Source: Patiria pectinifera
Lineage: Eukaryota; Echinodermata; Asteroidea; Valvatida; Asterinidae
Reading direction: 5' to 3'
DNA length: 64,000 nucleotides
NCBI GenBank assembly: GCA_029964075.1
Contig: CM057149.1
Coordinates: 12,968,465 to 13,032,464 of the forward strand
In this document: in pieces, positions 22,431 to 33,750 of the stretch
How the letters are laid out: each line of letters opens with the position of its first letter
How positions within the stretch are numbered: position 1 is the first letter of the stretch
Translations under genes and position numbers: made by a program
The notes under the pieces: generated by a model
Database searches by the model: none
What the model was told of the DNA's origin: nothing
Seen by the model: only the letters and a program-made list of their open reading frames with translations

Positions 22431-22507
22431 TACACCAAAGGTGGAGACGGCTGAAAAGTCAGTTGTTTAGAACGTGTACGTTTCAGCCATCTCCACCTTG
22501 GGTGTAT
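22423..22507. repeat. Strong hairpin, about 36-bp arms
   Basis: ggcttttgaatacaccaaag..ggctgaaa on the left is matched by its reverse complement on the right with few mismatches and a loop of about 20 bases. It directly follows the LINE remnant. Confidence 0.75.
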
Positions 22508-23250
22508 TCAAAGCCCATACTGTCGTACGGCGCGGATCGGAGCATGTATCATTACACGAAACAGTCGTTGATAAAGCGCAACTTGTTTTTCTTCGGTAGA
22601 CGACGGTGACGTCACACACATGCCCTCAACAGAAGAGTTGTGAATAGAACTGAGCAACTCGGCAAACCCTCCGTAAGTTTCAGACTATTTTGCTCTTTTT
22701 TTTCAAAATTGCTACTTGTTGGGAACAATTTAACGGGTCTATATAAATATGGAATGTCATGAATGTGTAGATCGATCCAGGGTAAATGTCTTTCTCATTT
22801 GTATTCTCTATACTGTTTTTTTTTGGGAGGGCCTTTTGTACCTAGCGTGGGTATGTACAAAATGCTACTGTGTACCAGTCACCAAAGTATGCCTAATCGG
22901 TGGAGCGCTGCGCTTGTACGGAGCGTACCGTAGTTTCAGTGCCCGTCTCAGTAGAGCTAGTCTGTCTGATGCTAGCCATGACCTAGTCTGGTTCCTGTTC
23001 CCATTGTCCTTCTGTCCCCAATATTCTTTAGGATGCCCAGGAAATAGTCTAGCCAGACCCCATGCAAAAGTCAATTTTTCCTGAATTCAAAATGGTAGCC
23101 TCAAATACGGCGAGTCAGATGTCTATTTTTTTGTGAAATTTCCAGATTCATTTGCACACGTTTGCGTATCAAAATTTTAACATGAAATTTCACAAAAATT
23201 AGAAATCTGAAAACGGCAGCACTTTCTGATTAGCCTATAAGAGGGTGTGT
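22508..23250. other. No feature recognised
   Basis: Ordinary mixed sequence. The open frames at 22749-23084 (plus) and 22865-23074 (minus) show no known domain. No splice-linked exon was found. Confidence 0.4.
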
Positions 23251-24202
23251 TAGCCCAGGTTGGACGAAGTCTTCATTGCATTACGACTAACGTCCAGGAC
23301 GAGAATTCTCTACATAAGACCACCCAAAATTTGGACCAGATTTTTGTTATGTTTTACCTCGTTACAGAAGCTTATTTCACGCCTACATTTTCTATGTGTC
23401 CTTACCTATTGGGCCTGTGGGTTCAGGAATTCCATACATGATGCTGACCGACATTAATCAGGAAAATAAACTCTAAAGCAGCGTTAAAGTTGTACGTGTT
23501 TGTAGTCTCTTTTCATCAGTTTATTCCCAGAGTCGTACGTCATGTACAATGTACGTGCATACGAAAACGCGCACGCACGCTAGCGCCCTCATTTGTTTAG
23601 TTTGGTTGGAACCGTGACGTCACTCCAGCAACCGATGTCACGAAAACGCTCAACCAATGACCAAAGCCGAAACGTGTTTCTGGTAACTGGCGCGAAAACA
23701 CGCTCGGTCATTGGATTAGCGACTGCGCCTTTAAGTAAGTGCGCGTGCGTATGAGGGTGGTTACTAAGCAAATCGCGCGTGCGCACTGCATATTCATGCT
23801 GCATAGTCTGGCCCGCGGACCAGACATGATATGAGCATTGAGAATAATTGTCCGGTCTAGGGAACCAGACTACACGCTGCACAGACGTACATCATGTACG
23901 ACTAGAATAGACTCGGCGGTGAGAAACTGATGAAAAGAGTCTGGTCTACAAGCACATACAAGTTTAACGTTGCTTTCGAGTTTATTTTCCAGATTAAGGT
24001 CGGTCAGCATCGCATATATGGAATTTCTGAACCCAGCGGCCCAATAGATAAGGACACATAGAATACTACAACGTAAAAATTGGCTTCTCCAACAAGGTAA
24101 GAATATTGAAAATATCGGTCATAAATTTTTTCGCCCGGTTTTGAGCACTTCATACCCTGGACTCCCTCCGTAGGGAGGTAAGGGAGTCCACCTGGGCTAG
24201 AG
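23251..24202. mobile_element. Large foldback element, about 300-bp arms
   Basis: The left arm (tagcccaggt..ctatgtgtccttacctattg..tcttttcatcagttt..gtacgtcatgtac) is found inverted in the right arm with roughly 75-80% identity by eye. The arms enclose about 330 bases. The interior is CpG-rich with caat/attgg blocks. A small hairpin (actccctccgtagggaggta) sits in the right arm near 24163. Confidence 0.8.
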
Positions 24203-25330
24203 GGTGTGTAATGCTTAAAAGTTAAAGCAAAAAAAACCCTACAAACTAAGCCTCTAAGGCATGTGAAAATCAAAATTTGACAAAGTTCGACACGTTTTTT
24301 GTACATGTGGAACTGGAAGTGCAGTGTCATGAGTGTGGCCTATGTTCACGGAGGTAGTCCAGTAAATTGGCCACATTTATGGGGCTAGGACTCTACTATC
24401 GCCCGACCATGTCCAAATGTTAAAAAAGCGATCCGTAAGAGTCCTACGACTCCTACAGTAGTTACTCGGACTAATCAACAACATAGTCATAGGCTACACA
24501 ATTTACAACGACTGTGAACGTGGCTAGCTAAACGCCACGTTAACAACGACCAAGACAACTGACTTGGATTTTTGGTGCAGCCGCTGTATACAGTGTATTT
24601 TACCGTCTGGTACTTCTTGACATACTTACGTTTAATTCGCAAAAAGTATATGGGTTGAATCGATCCCGATGGTGCAAAAAATGATGAAAAAAAAATATCC
24701 TCTTTTCCGCATATGCGGTCCTAACAACATCCAGACATCGCCATCTGTCATCATTTGGTGTCGATCGACTGAGGGCGCTTTAAATGTAGTCAGGGGGCGT
24801 GTCTATGAGTCAAGTACACCATGTAGGGTCCACTGTACTAATTCAAGCCCCATTGAAAACAGTGTAAAATCAACAAAGTTCAGGGCCAAGTAACATGCAA
24901 GCCAACATCACTGGGGTTTCTGAAACAAAAATTAAATTATTGTCTTGTCTTTCATCTTTTCATTTCTTTTCAATTGTACGTACATTAACCGATTACATTT
25001 TTAAATATTCACACCCAAATAAAATCACCTCCCGAAAATTGATAGTTCCCTAGCCTGCATGTAACCATTTTAAGAGTGGCACCCTTCCACTTTCACAGGC
25101 AAATGGGACCCATTTTTTTCATCCGTGATTTTATCAAGCCTGCCCTCAGATGGAAGCCCCAAAACCAGGGAGTTGATCCTTGGGTATATTTAAACAATTC
25201 CACCGTTTTTAAAGCCAAACGGTCTCCGTTTTCAAAAGAAATTGTCGGGGTACTTTTTATGCTAATCAGCTGGCGTAGAAATTCTCGCTTGAATTAGTTC
25301 AGTGCACCCTGTACCGGACCATGGAGCTGA
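24203..25330. other. No gene recognised
   Basis: Mixed sequence without convincing exons, long repeats or splice-linked frames. The 73-74-codon frames here show no domain. Confidence 0.4.
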
Positions 25331-25344
25331 GCTAGCTAGCTACG

Positions 25345-25470
25345 CGTGGCCGAGGTGGCCGAGCAGTGAGAAGAGGATCGGATGTTCCGTGAGCTCATAA
25401 GGGGTATGGGATCACTTGAGGGCGCTGGGAAGGGCTACTCTTTCTGGATGCAGGACGTAATTTTCTGGAA
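25345..25470 (+). repeat. Possible SINE fragment with tRNA-like head
   Basis: gtggccgaggtggccgagca resembles box A of a tRNA-Ser/Leu-type head, but no clear box B follows. Weak. Confidence 0.3.
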
Positions 25471-25689
25471 TCCTCTACTTTGGACAGAATTTGCTTGAAT
25501 AATAACACGGGTCGGCTTTCCGCCTACATGACACGGGTGCGCAGAATCCCATGCATGAGGTAATTCGCTCGTACCCAAACCCCGCCCTGCAAACAGGACG
25601 TATGGGACAGGCTTATGAATTCACGTTCTGATTAGATAGATTTTATGTGACTTGTGACCTGCAAGTCATCACAGCCGTCACGGTTAAAA

Positions 25690-25870
25690 CGGCCGTTAAG
25701 ACAACATAAATTTCGCCAAGGCCATTGTGGCCTAATCATTAGAGCGAAGCTGCGACGATATACAGGAGACTTGGCTCCGTGGAAAACGGGTGATACTCGA
25801 TTACCCAACCGATATAATGGCCCGAGCCGAATATCGGCGTCCATTCCCCACGCCGGTCGTATATCACACG
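25690..25870 (+). repeat. Possible tRNA-like SINE fragment
   Basis: tggcctaatcattagagc looks like box A. Downstream ggctccgtggaaaacgggtg matches ggctccgtggataacgggtg near 6311, so the piece is a dispersed repeat. Box B is degenerate. Confidence 0.45.
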
Positions 25871-25889
25871 GACCTGTTTGAAACCTACC

Positions 25890-26272
25890 AAGCACATAAT
25901 ATGTATTCCCTGTTCATGTCCTATCTTTTTCTGTGGTTTATTAGGTTCAAATAACGGGACGTCTCTATAGTCCGACGTCCCATTGGTCCGACGTCCCATT
26001 GGTCCGACGTCCCATTGGTCCGACGTCCCATTGGTCCGACGTCCCATTGGTCCGACGCCCCATTGGTCCGACGCCTCCGAGGTTAGGGTCAATCAACCTG
26101 AACCAGTGGAACTATACAGTATTATGTTTCGTCGGACCAATGGCACGTCGGACTATCGAGATGTAACCCAAAACAACACACCTTGCGACCAGGCACCGAT
26201 CGAGGCGCGTGTCTGGCCGCTGACGAACCCCATATAGTCCGGCCCCAACGATACAAATGTTGTACACCATCC
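25890..26272 (+). repeat. Dispersed repeat, copy 1 (partner at 33595), interrupted by a minisatellite element
   Basis: Two blocks, gttcatgtcctatctttttctgtggttta and the later ccttgcgaccaggcaccga..cgtgtctggccgctgacga..acgatacaaat, also occur at 33600-33745. There they are almost adjacent; here they are split by the element at 25955-26169. Confidence 0.75.
25955..26169. mobile_element. Inverted-repeat element with 16-bp tandem units
   Basis: Left end acgtctctatagtccgacgt and right end (inverted) acatctcgatagtccgacgt are alike over about 30 bases. Inside the left end are about six tandem copies of cattggtccgacgtcc. Absent from the sister repeat at 33.6 kb, so it is a later insertion. Confidence 0.75.
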
Positions 26273-27025
26273 AAGAATGATCTGCCGCCTGAATGGTTTG
26301 CCTTGAAAATTACAGAGCTCATTATTTGCTTGCAGTTTTTCCAGATTGCACACCTTTGGTCATCATCGAAGCCAGGCCATCAGTACTTAATTGTCTTTAC
26401 CTCTCAACTCAGATTGTGGCACTGAGCAGTATAATTGCGATAAAGTCTGATGTAAAAAATAATGAAGAGACAGACACTGATTATGTAACATGCACATTAC
26501 GCATGGGCCGTTATTGTCATTTTGCCACATTATGTCATAATTTACATTTATTGAATGAAGTTTGGGGTCAGAGGTTACATGAAATGCATATTTATACATC
26601 CGAAGCACAGTTCAAAGAACATATTTGTTTTATTTACAGCCTGTATACATTAACTTGGCATTGGATGCCGCGATGTCATATGCCGACCGTGTATTATTTT
26701 CATCTCATAAGAAATTTCCTGTAAAACTTTTAAACTTTGAACTTAAAATAAGAGATTACAATCATTAAAAGTAAGCCAATACTTGAGTCAACAAACTCGA
26801 ACTGACAACTGAGTTAAATTTTTGAGACGGCGCACAGTACTTTCATGTACCTGTCAGTGCAGTCTGAAGGCAGAATAGGAACGAACATTAATTGGTATTC
26901 ACCCGGACAAGTACCAATCATTTTACATGTCAAATACTCACTCAAAATGAAGATTAAACTGATCTTAAATACCTTATAATTTATCGCACCAAAAGTTTCA
27001 AAGAAAAGAATCATTGAAGGTATAT
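26273..27025. other. No gene recognised
   Basis: The plus frame at 26293-26724 (143 codons) has no domain I recognise and its composition is not clearly coding. No repeat identified. Confidence 0.35.
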
Positions 27026-28556
27026 TGTAACATATAGATTTGGATATAGTCCTTGGGATGTTTGACTATACTTATATGTTAAGATACGGTATAGCTGTGG
27101 CTAAGGAAAAGAGTGACGTGAAGACCTTGGGTGTAATGTGAAACACCTGTTGTGTGGTAGTATGTGTGTTGGGGGAAAGACTAAATTTCGGTCTTACGTT
27201 ACTTTGCTCTTGAAGGAAGAAAATGTCCTCATTTCCAATGTACAAAAATAAATCAATTACGGTTACATAAAAAAATACCGAATTAAACAGAATTATATTA
27301 AAATATTGATTTTCAAAATCTTGTGCAAAAAAGTAAACTTGTGAATACACAAAAATTGCCAATACACTTCAAAACTTAATGAGAAACTATTACACAATAT
27401 TCAAGACAGTACAAGTTGATCTTAACAAGACGAAAACATCAGTAAAGGTGGAGAATGATAAGTGGACAATTTGCAGTGAATTGGGTATTATAACATAAAT
27501 GAAAGTTCATAAACACATTATTCGAGAGTGAGGCGTGGTCTAATAATTGGCTACTGAATTGAATTACATTGCAATGAATATTGTGAAAATTACCACACCA
27601 GTAGGTTACATGGAATTCGGGCAGGAGGAGAGTGTAGGCTTATTTTTATGCATGGATTTGCATTCACGACTACCTCGAGCCGGCGACACCAACGAATGAA
27701 GTCTAGCTTCGGTACAGGTAGTTCGGTCGTAAAATAGCGTAATGGGGATCGAGGTGGAACTACTACTAGTGGGAGGGGGTACATGGCTAGGGTAATTGTG
27801 CAGTAAAAATACAGTGCAAAGATAATAAACATAAAAATAATTAACCTAAAACGGAACTTAAGCTACAATGATAAACAATGGCAATGCATAAACTGGAAGC
27901 AATGTGCACAAAATATGATGAAATACAAGTGATGAAAGAAAACACAGAAAATTAAAACATTAAACAAGGACAATGGTAGTACACAACATAATATGCAAAA
28001 ACAAAAGTCTTCAGCTGGGCACCGTCAGCGTTGGTCCGTCGGCGATGCACCCCGTGGGATGATTGGCACTTGCAGGACTGCATGGACACAGCTGGGAGGA
28101 CAAGAACAGGAACAGGAACACAGCTAAACAGGAACAGTTCGAAGACAGGAACAGTTCGGAAGAGAAGACACGGGAGGTCGAGAACGGCAGTAGCGGCAAC
28201 AGGGACAGGGGAAAGAGGCTGGAACAGGTCCAACCAGCCACGGGGAGACGGCTCAGGAAGTGTAGAAAGGGGGACTTTGGCGAACCAATGACGACTGGAA
28301 ACTGGAACAGGCAGGACTACTGGCACAGGCAGAAACTTGAAGCAGGAACAGCTAGGTAGAAATAGGAGCGGGAACAGCCGGAACAGCAGGAACAGCAGGA
28401 ACAGGCGACAAAGTTAGTTACAGATGAGATATGCCACTTCAACGGCATGTGCGGGTAAACACTCGCTGCTACGGGTGTAACATATAGACTTGGTTATATT
28501 CTTTGGGATTTTTGACTGTACTTATATGTTAAGATACCGCGGTAGCTGTGGCTAAG
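27026..28556 (+). mobile_element. Possible small LTR-like element: 80-bp direct repeats flanking 1.37 kb
   Basis: 27026-27107 and 28476-28556 are direct repeats of about 80 bases starting tgtaacatatag and ending tagctgtggctaag. The TG start suggests an LTR edge. The interior has no gag or pol. It contains a ggaaca-rich stretch. Could instead be two dispersed copies of a short repeat. Confidence 0.4.
28085..28410 (+). repeat. Degenerate ggaaca/caggaacag minisatellite
   Basis: Repeated caggaacag and ggaacag words over about 320 bases. They generate long spurious open frames rich in Pro/Val/Leu on the minus strand and in Asn/Arg on the plus strand. Confidence 0.7.
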
Positions 28557-29044
28557 AGCGGGATGAACGATATGACTACGAAGAATACGAGACACACAGC
28601 TATGAGCTCAGCTATATGGAGAAACTATTCTATTCTCAAGAACTCAATTACAACCTGGTCTTGTATAATTACAGAAGTAGGAAACGGAAGACAGAATATC
28701 GTAGATGAAGACTGGCCAGAGCGTAGGGCTGAATCAGCTTATGGCTATGCCTCTGATTTCCCAGGGAGAAGAAGGAGAACTCAATGAAAGTGGGAAAATG
28801 TTGACATTTTATACAATTTCTGAGGGGGGAATTTAGGTGAAAATAGAAGATGATGTCATATAAGAAAAACATAACTTCGTTCAGGCGAGACAAAAATTGC
28901 TACGCAAGGTTTCCGGCATTTTTTTTTTTTTTTTGCTTCGAAAAAAAAAATGCCCAAAGGGCAAATGATCGGGCACAATGGTTTACTTCAAAATAACGAA
29001 ACTCTAAAGAAGAGAATTATAAGTGAGCTAGTGCATTATTTAAA
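28557..29044. other. 3' flank of the FAD oxidoreductase gene
   Basis: No gene recognised. A T run of 18 then an A run at 28919-28950 forms a short hairpin-like aaaaaatgcc stretch. A polyadenylation signal for the minus-strand gene was not identified with confidence. Confidence 0.4.
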
Positions 29045-29292
29045 TCACAGGTTTGAAGGCGGTGTGATGAACTGAGCCTTCAGCATCTCCCTCGGTATGT
29101 CTCGATTCCAATTCTCCCCTCCAGCGATCATCTCTGCGGCCATCCTCCCCACCTCATCAGATAGCATCGCCCCAAAGCCGTTTCCACCAATCGCAAGGCC
29201 GAGTCTGGGCGATACCATATCACAGTAGGGGAGTGTGGTCGGCGTGCGTGAACATACGCACATATCGGTTTTGACGGAGACTGGATTGAAAC
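29045..29292 (-). CDS. FAD oxidoreductase last exon
   Basis: Acceptor tcgtatag, stop TGA at 29045-29047. Encodes GFNPVSVKTDMCVCSRTP, LPYCDMVSPRLGLAIGGNGF, GAMLSDEVGRMAAEMIAGG and the tail PPSNL. The Cys-x-Cys-Ser-Arg-Thr-Pro motif and the G-N-G-F-G turn match the C-terminal flavin-contact region of sarcosine-oxidase-type enzymes. Confidence 0.9.
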
Positions 29293-31915
29293 CTATACGA
29301 AACAGACGGCAGAACATGGCTTCTGTTTATTATTTGTTTAAAGGAAAGTCATTAATATAATCTATAAAGGCAATGGGTGATTGCTTTAGATTTTATAATC
29401 TGAAGGAATTTTAGTATTTTGTTTTGATAGTCCAGTTATCTATATAAGAATATCAAGCTTAATACTGAATTTTGCCGACAACTCCTTCAAAAGCACCATA
29501 GCACAGCAGCATTTTGTGTAATAACCTGGTTCTTACCTTTAATAATACTCAAAAGCAAATCTCTGTACTTTTCCACCAACTTCGGATCGGGCTTAGACAG
29601 AAACCAGGCTTTGACTTCCTTGAGGGTGGTCAGCCTTCGCTGGTCCTGGTAGCCTGGTCCTAGCTTCACGTAGTATTTTCCTGGCAGAAAGAAGATGAAC
29701 ACATGTCGAAAATCTAATTTAAATTCTGGTGGTTTTGTAGTTTTTCTCAACATCATTAATGAGACCAGCTCCCATGAAACCCGGACAAAGTAGCTGAAGT
29801 TGTTTACGTACAAAGGACACGTGAGGTCAGTTACGGTGGAGCTGACCATTTTGAGGACCTAAGATTATCTGAATCATTAACTATTCATCTACAACCTCCT
29901 AAAATACGAATACAATACATAAAGCAGTACAGAAATGTATACAAAAGCATTTTAATATCCGTGTTAATCTCAAGATTGGGTTTCGGTTTTTTTTCACTTA
30001 ACACTCTCTCCTGGGGGAGATAGGGTTTCAGTAACTTTGAAATCATGTATCAATTTTTGAAAGTGAAAACCTAAAAAAAAAAAAAATCCGTCAACTTTGT
30101 CCGATTTTTTGGTCTCACATGCCTACGCAGTGGCAACACTTCTTTTTAACGAACGATTATTATATTATAGGAACTCAACTTTTTTTTCAGGAGGGGATAT
30201 TTAATGATTCAACTTTGCAGGTTTTAGGCATGTTTTTGACATTTCTAATGATCAAGACGTAATTTTGATAATTTAGTCGAATTCAAAATGTGCATAGAGG
30301 ATTCCTTCTTTTTTTGGGGGGGGGGGTTAAAATATGAGCTTTTACCTTACCATCCGGGTACTTTATCGGTGGAAGTATATAACAATTGTGTTCAAAGTCG
30401 GTGAACGATGTCAGGGTAGGCATGTTGCAAAGCTTCTTCAAATCGCCTTCCCCAACCTCCAGCCGAACTGTGAACGTCCCGTCAATTACAAAATCCAGTT
30501 TTGTAAAGGGCGGTAGAAGACCCTTGAGCTGTGTGAACGCGCCCGTGCACAGTAACACCTTCTTGGCCAAGAGACGACGCCCTTTCTTAGTCAGGACCCT
30601 CATTACTGGCTCGCCGTGAGTGTGGTCCCCCAACTCCTCCACCGAGTCAACCACGTCATCAATTATATCACATCCTTGGAGGGCGGCTGCCTTTTGTTGC
30701 GCATGGACGATCATTCGAGGGTTTGCAAGGCCGCCATCAACTGGGAACAACATGGCGGTGTCGCCATATCGGCTGGTATCTAGGAATGGATACCTTTCAC
30801 GGACGCCCTCTGCCGTCAAGAGATCGCCTTTTTCCTTGGCTATCGGCACCACTATGCTTTCGATATCCTTCCCATAGAAGATGTGACCCGTTGGGGCGTT
30901 GAGTTGTATGCCTAAGACAAAAGAGTCAGATCATAGCTCATAATAATGTTTTAATGATTCAAAATTATGTCATTGTGATCATCGCCGCAAGAGGACACTT
31001 TACTTGAAACCGCGTGCTAGGTGCTAAAGAAGGCATTATCACACTCTTACAGTCATACACACAAACCACACACTCACACTTCGAAGTGTTCATATTGAGA
31101 CCACCTTTAGGGCTATTAACCCTAACCCCCTAGGCCCTTTTGGCTAGGAACCAACCTCAATACTGCAAAATCCTCCAATTGCCACCGTGTACAAATTGCA
31201 TTCAGCCTTAATCCTCCAAAATCATTTCATTTCTCTAATTTGTCCAGTGGAGGGGTAACCATTATCTCAATCCGTTGAAATCCTCCAACAATCATTGTTA
31301 ATGGTTGAGGCAGTGCCGATGACTTTCAGAAGCTCCTTCATGCTTTCAGCTCCTCAATGATCCTTCGGCTTTTATATTAAAAAATGATTCAGAAAGATTT
31401 TTCGAAAATTGTTCACGATTACTGACTACATCGTCGTATGTGTACGCCTTCAACACAAACAAATTTTGATCAAGTAGATAATCAGGTGTAATGTCAATGC
31501 CTAAGGGGAAAATGACCACAAGCCATATTTTTATCGCGTGGGGCGCCGCTTTTTGTAACGACATTTTTGAGGTACAAACGCCAATACAATCCCGTTTATC
31601 AAAGCAGTTTAGAACTTGATTTAATGCAAAAAAGAAAGAGAATGATAGGGTACCTCTTGAGCTGTATCAGTGTAAACACGTCAACAACATTGGGCTCGCG
31701 TCAGTTAATAGAATCCACAATGGGGTCGTTAGAGCGCCCTCATTCGTTCAAAAGCAAGGCTTATTCATCAAGGTACCTGTGGTGGCTTCCAATTCTTGAA
31801 GACCTTTAAAAGCTCTCATTGTCATCAAACTCCGAAAGTGATCACTTCCCTCGTATTTGCGCACACTTCGTGCGGCGTCATAGTGAGAGGCGAAAATGTC
31901 CCGCGATGGGCGGTC
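29045..31915 (-). CDS. FAD-dependent oxidoreductase, sarcosine-oxidase-like (DAO family), 5' end not found
   Basis: Four exons, 31777-31915, 30351-30911, 29537-29680 and 29045-29292, join in frame. They begin DRPSRDIFASHYDAARSVRK, corresponding to the SRxxR..Y region that follows the FAD-binding fold in monomeric and peroxisomal sarcosine oxidases. Later landmarks are TTGIQLNAPTGHIFYGK, FPVDGGLANPRMIVHAQQKA, KKVLLCTGAFTQ, KYYVKLGPGYQDQR and SPRLGLAIGGNGFGAMLSDE. MCVCSRTP sits where sarcosine oxidase has its flavin-linked Cys. The family oxidises secondary amines or amino acids using FAD and O2. The protein ends PPSNL; Ser-Asn-Leu resembles a weak peroxisomal targeting signal. The N-terminal GxGxxG exon should lie to the right of 31915, but I could not locate it. 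Confidence 0.85.
29537..29680 (-). CDS. FAD oxidoreductase exon (KYYVKLGPGY)
   Basis: 144 bases, acceptor tttctgccag, donor gtaaga. Encodes KYYVKLGPGYQDQRRLTTLK, EVKAWFLSKPDPKLVEKYRD and LLLSIIK, an amphipathic helical stretch before the C-terminal FAD segment. Confidence 0.9.
30351..30911 (-). CDS. FAD oxidoreductase central exon
   Basis: 561 bases, acceptor gtcttag, donor gtaagg. Encodes the substrate-domain and second FAD-contact region: IQLNAPTGHIFYGKDIESIV, AEGVRERYPFLDTSRYGD, DGGLANPRMIVHAQQKAAAL, RLLAKKVLLCTGAFTQLKG and CYILPPIKYPDG. The donor was chosen at gtaagg because the codon then completes to Gly and reads YPDGKYYVKLG. Confidence 0.9.
31105..31350 (+). repeat. Dispersed repeat with tgcaaaatcctcc motif, copy 3 (partial)
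   Basis: Starts attaaccctaaccccctagg then ttttggctaggaaccaacct, and continues with aatcctccaaaat-type blocks. Matches 20600-21075 inverted. Lies in the intron between the first two readable exons of the oxidoreductase. Confidence 0.65.
31777..31915 (-). CDS. FAD oxidoreductase exon (first readable)
   Basis: 139 bases, acceptor tgtattcag, donor gtacct. Encodes DRPSRDIFASHYDAARSVRK, YEGSDHFRSLMTMRAFKGL and QELEATT. It starts in phase 0, so the missing upstream exon must end on a codon boundary. Confidence 0.85.
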
Positions 31916-32285
31916 CTGAATACAAACATCACAGCATAAAAAAAGTTGTCCTACAAAACTTCCAATAAGAATACGGAAAATGCTCACAGGACTTTTCCCA
32001 AATTGCAATCTCGTAAATAGTTTAGAGTAGACCGTTTGTGCATTTGTGTTTCGTTTGAACCAACAAAAGTGTTTGAAAACTAAAGACGGATGCCTTATAA
32101 TTATGAATTGTTAAGCTCTGTTAATGATGTATAATTCGAGAAACAGAATAAACAACATTCGGGACATGATTCTTACTTCAGCCGGTATGTCACCCATTCA
32201 CGGATTTGCCCAATTGCGAACCAACAGCCAATTAGAATGCATGGGGCGGATTGTTCCTCTTTCCTTTTCCATTGTTTATTACTCC
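31916..32285. other. No feature recognised
   Basis: Intron or 5' flank of the FAD oxidoreductase. Searched for a GxGxxG-coding exon on the minus strand without success. Confidence 0.4.
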
Positions 32286-32425
32286 AACTTTTTTTGCAAC
32301 AGCTCTCATTGGTTTTGTGTACACGTTTTCTAACCGAGGAGTCCTCGATTTGGTTCCTGTCCGCAATTCGTCCATAATGTTGCACGTGTGTGTCCTCGAT
32401 TCACACCATAAACAAACGCACACAA
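32286..32425 (+). repeat. Dispersed repeat, copy 2 (partner at 13459)
   Basis: About 80% similar by eye to 13459-13600, with the same order of blocks (gcaacagctctcattggtt, accgaggagtcct, atgttgcacgtgtgtgtcct). Confidence 0.65.
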
Positions 32426-32959
32426 AATGGTCAGTCTTGTGGGCAAAATACACCGCGACAATCGTAGCGTATCGAACCTTTCTCCAAAACAGCACATCTA
32501 GACGTATAGACAAGCTTTTCTTGCCCCGTGCTATCGTTACAAGTAGGCCACTGGCATTCTGTACATGAGCTTGAAAATGTGCCACTTTTTTACGATACCG
32601 TTTTCATGGTTTCACGTTTCACAAGTTGCTCATAAAATCATATGGCTAATTCGGCTCGGTTTGCTTATAGGATGTCTTATGTCTCTCCCCGTTTCTAGTA
32701 AAAGCATGCCTGAACATAATGTTAGAAACAATACCTAGGTCACGGTTTAATATTAAACAAATCCTCAGAACACATGTAGGCCTATATAGCTTCTGTTAGG
32801 GTATTATCTTGACTTGGCCAAGAACGTGGACAGCAAACTAACCTCGTCGGAAAGTTGTCAATGTTTCTACTTTTTTGAACGTTTCGTCAATTCTTCTACT
32901 TTTTTTTTTACCGAAAAGGTATTTATAAATGGGAATTAATATGTGGTCTGCCGTTATAA

Positions 32960-33463
32960 AGGGGGAAATACAACATTTGCAAACATTGAAAAATAGAACT
33001 ACCAAGCTGTTACGAAATACCTTACTAGGATGTTGGTTAATGACAGTCTAAAGCATCTTGTAAAATTATGCCACCTGGTGTGAAGTCACTTTCAGGCAAG
33101 AAAAATGGTACTTTTGTACACATTTCCAACGGTGGTCGGCCGGCGGTCAACTACTGCTCCAACTTTACCATTTTTTTCCGTCCAAATTTTGTTTTCTATT
33201 GGTTCCGTGATCATGAACGGGTGCAGGCCAGCTAGACTTGTTCCCTCACTTTACAATTTCCCGGCATTTTTGATCCATTTCATTTTTAGTGGAGTCATGG
33301 AACCAGACAACTTGAACATTTTATTTGTTTTTCTTGGCTTTTCCAGCATTTTCGAACGCAAAACTTCAAACATGTCAGTGTAACAATATTTGATCTATTA
33401 TACTAACCCCTCAAATAGTTCATTTCTGAAAATTACAGCAAAAGCCAATGATGTACATACCCT
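32960..33463 (+). mobile_element. TTAA-type MITE, copy 5
   Basis: Opens gaaatacaacatttgcaaac, closes gccaatgatgtacataccct followed by TTAA at 33464-33467. Same internal order as copies 1 and 3. Confidence 0.8.
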
Positions 33464-33483
33464 TTAATCCCTATATTGTTTAA

Positions 33484-33553
33484 GACTGGGTTGGAGTCTG
33501 CAGTGGACGCCGATAATAACCCATACCAGCGTCCATGACTCCAACCCTGGTCT
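33484..33553. repeat. Short hairpin, gggttggagtc arms
   Basis: ctgggttggagtc..gtggacgc is mirrored by gcgtccatgactccaaccctgg around a loop of about 20 bases. Directly follows MITE copy 5. Confidence 0.6.
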
Positions 33554-33594
33554 CATAACATAGTGTTTAATAACGGCAAACCACAAATTTATTC

Positions 33595-33750
33595 CCTTTT
33601 TAAAGGGCTCGGTTCATGTCCTACCCTTTCCCTACCTTTTCATGTGGTTCACTAGGTCCTATAAGACACACCTTGCGACCAGGCACCGAGGCGTGTCTGG
33701 CCGCTGACGATCCCCATAAACCGGCCCCGACGATACAAATATCATTCATG
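33595..33750 (+). repeat. Dispersed repeat, copy 2 (uninterrupted partner of 25890)
   Basis: gttcatgtcctaccctttcc..catgtggttcactaggt is followed at once by ccttgcgaccaggcaccgag and cgtgtctggccgctgacgat. Shows the state before the insertion seen at 25.96 kb. Confidence 0.75.

Noticed and set aside
27952..28326. 124-codon frame rich in Pro, Val and Leu
   Set aside because: Produced by the ggaaca minisatellite read on the minus strand.
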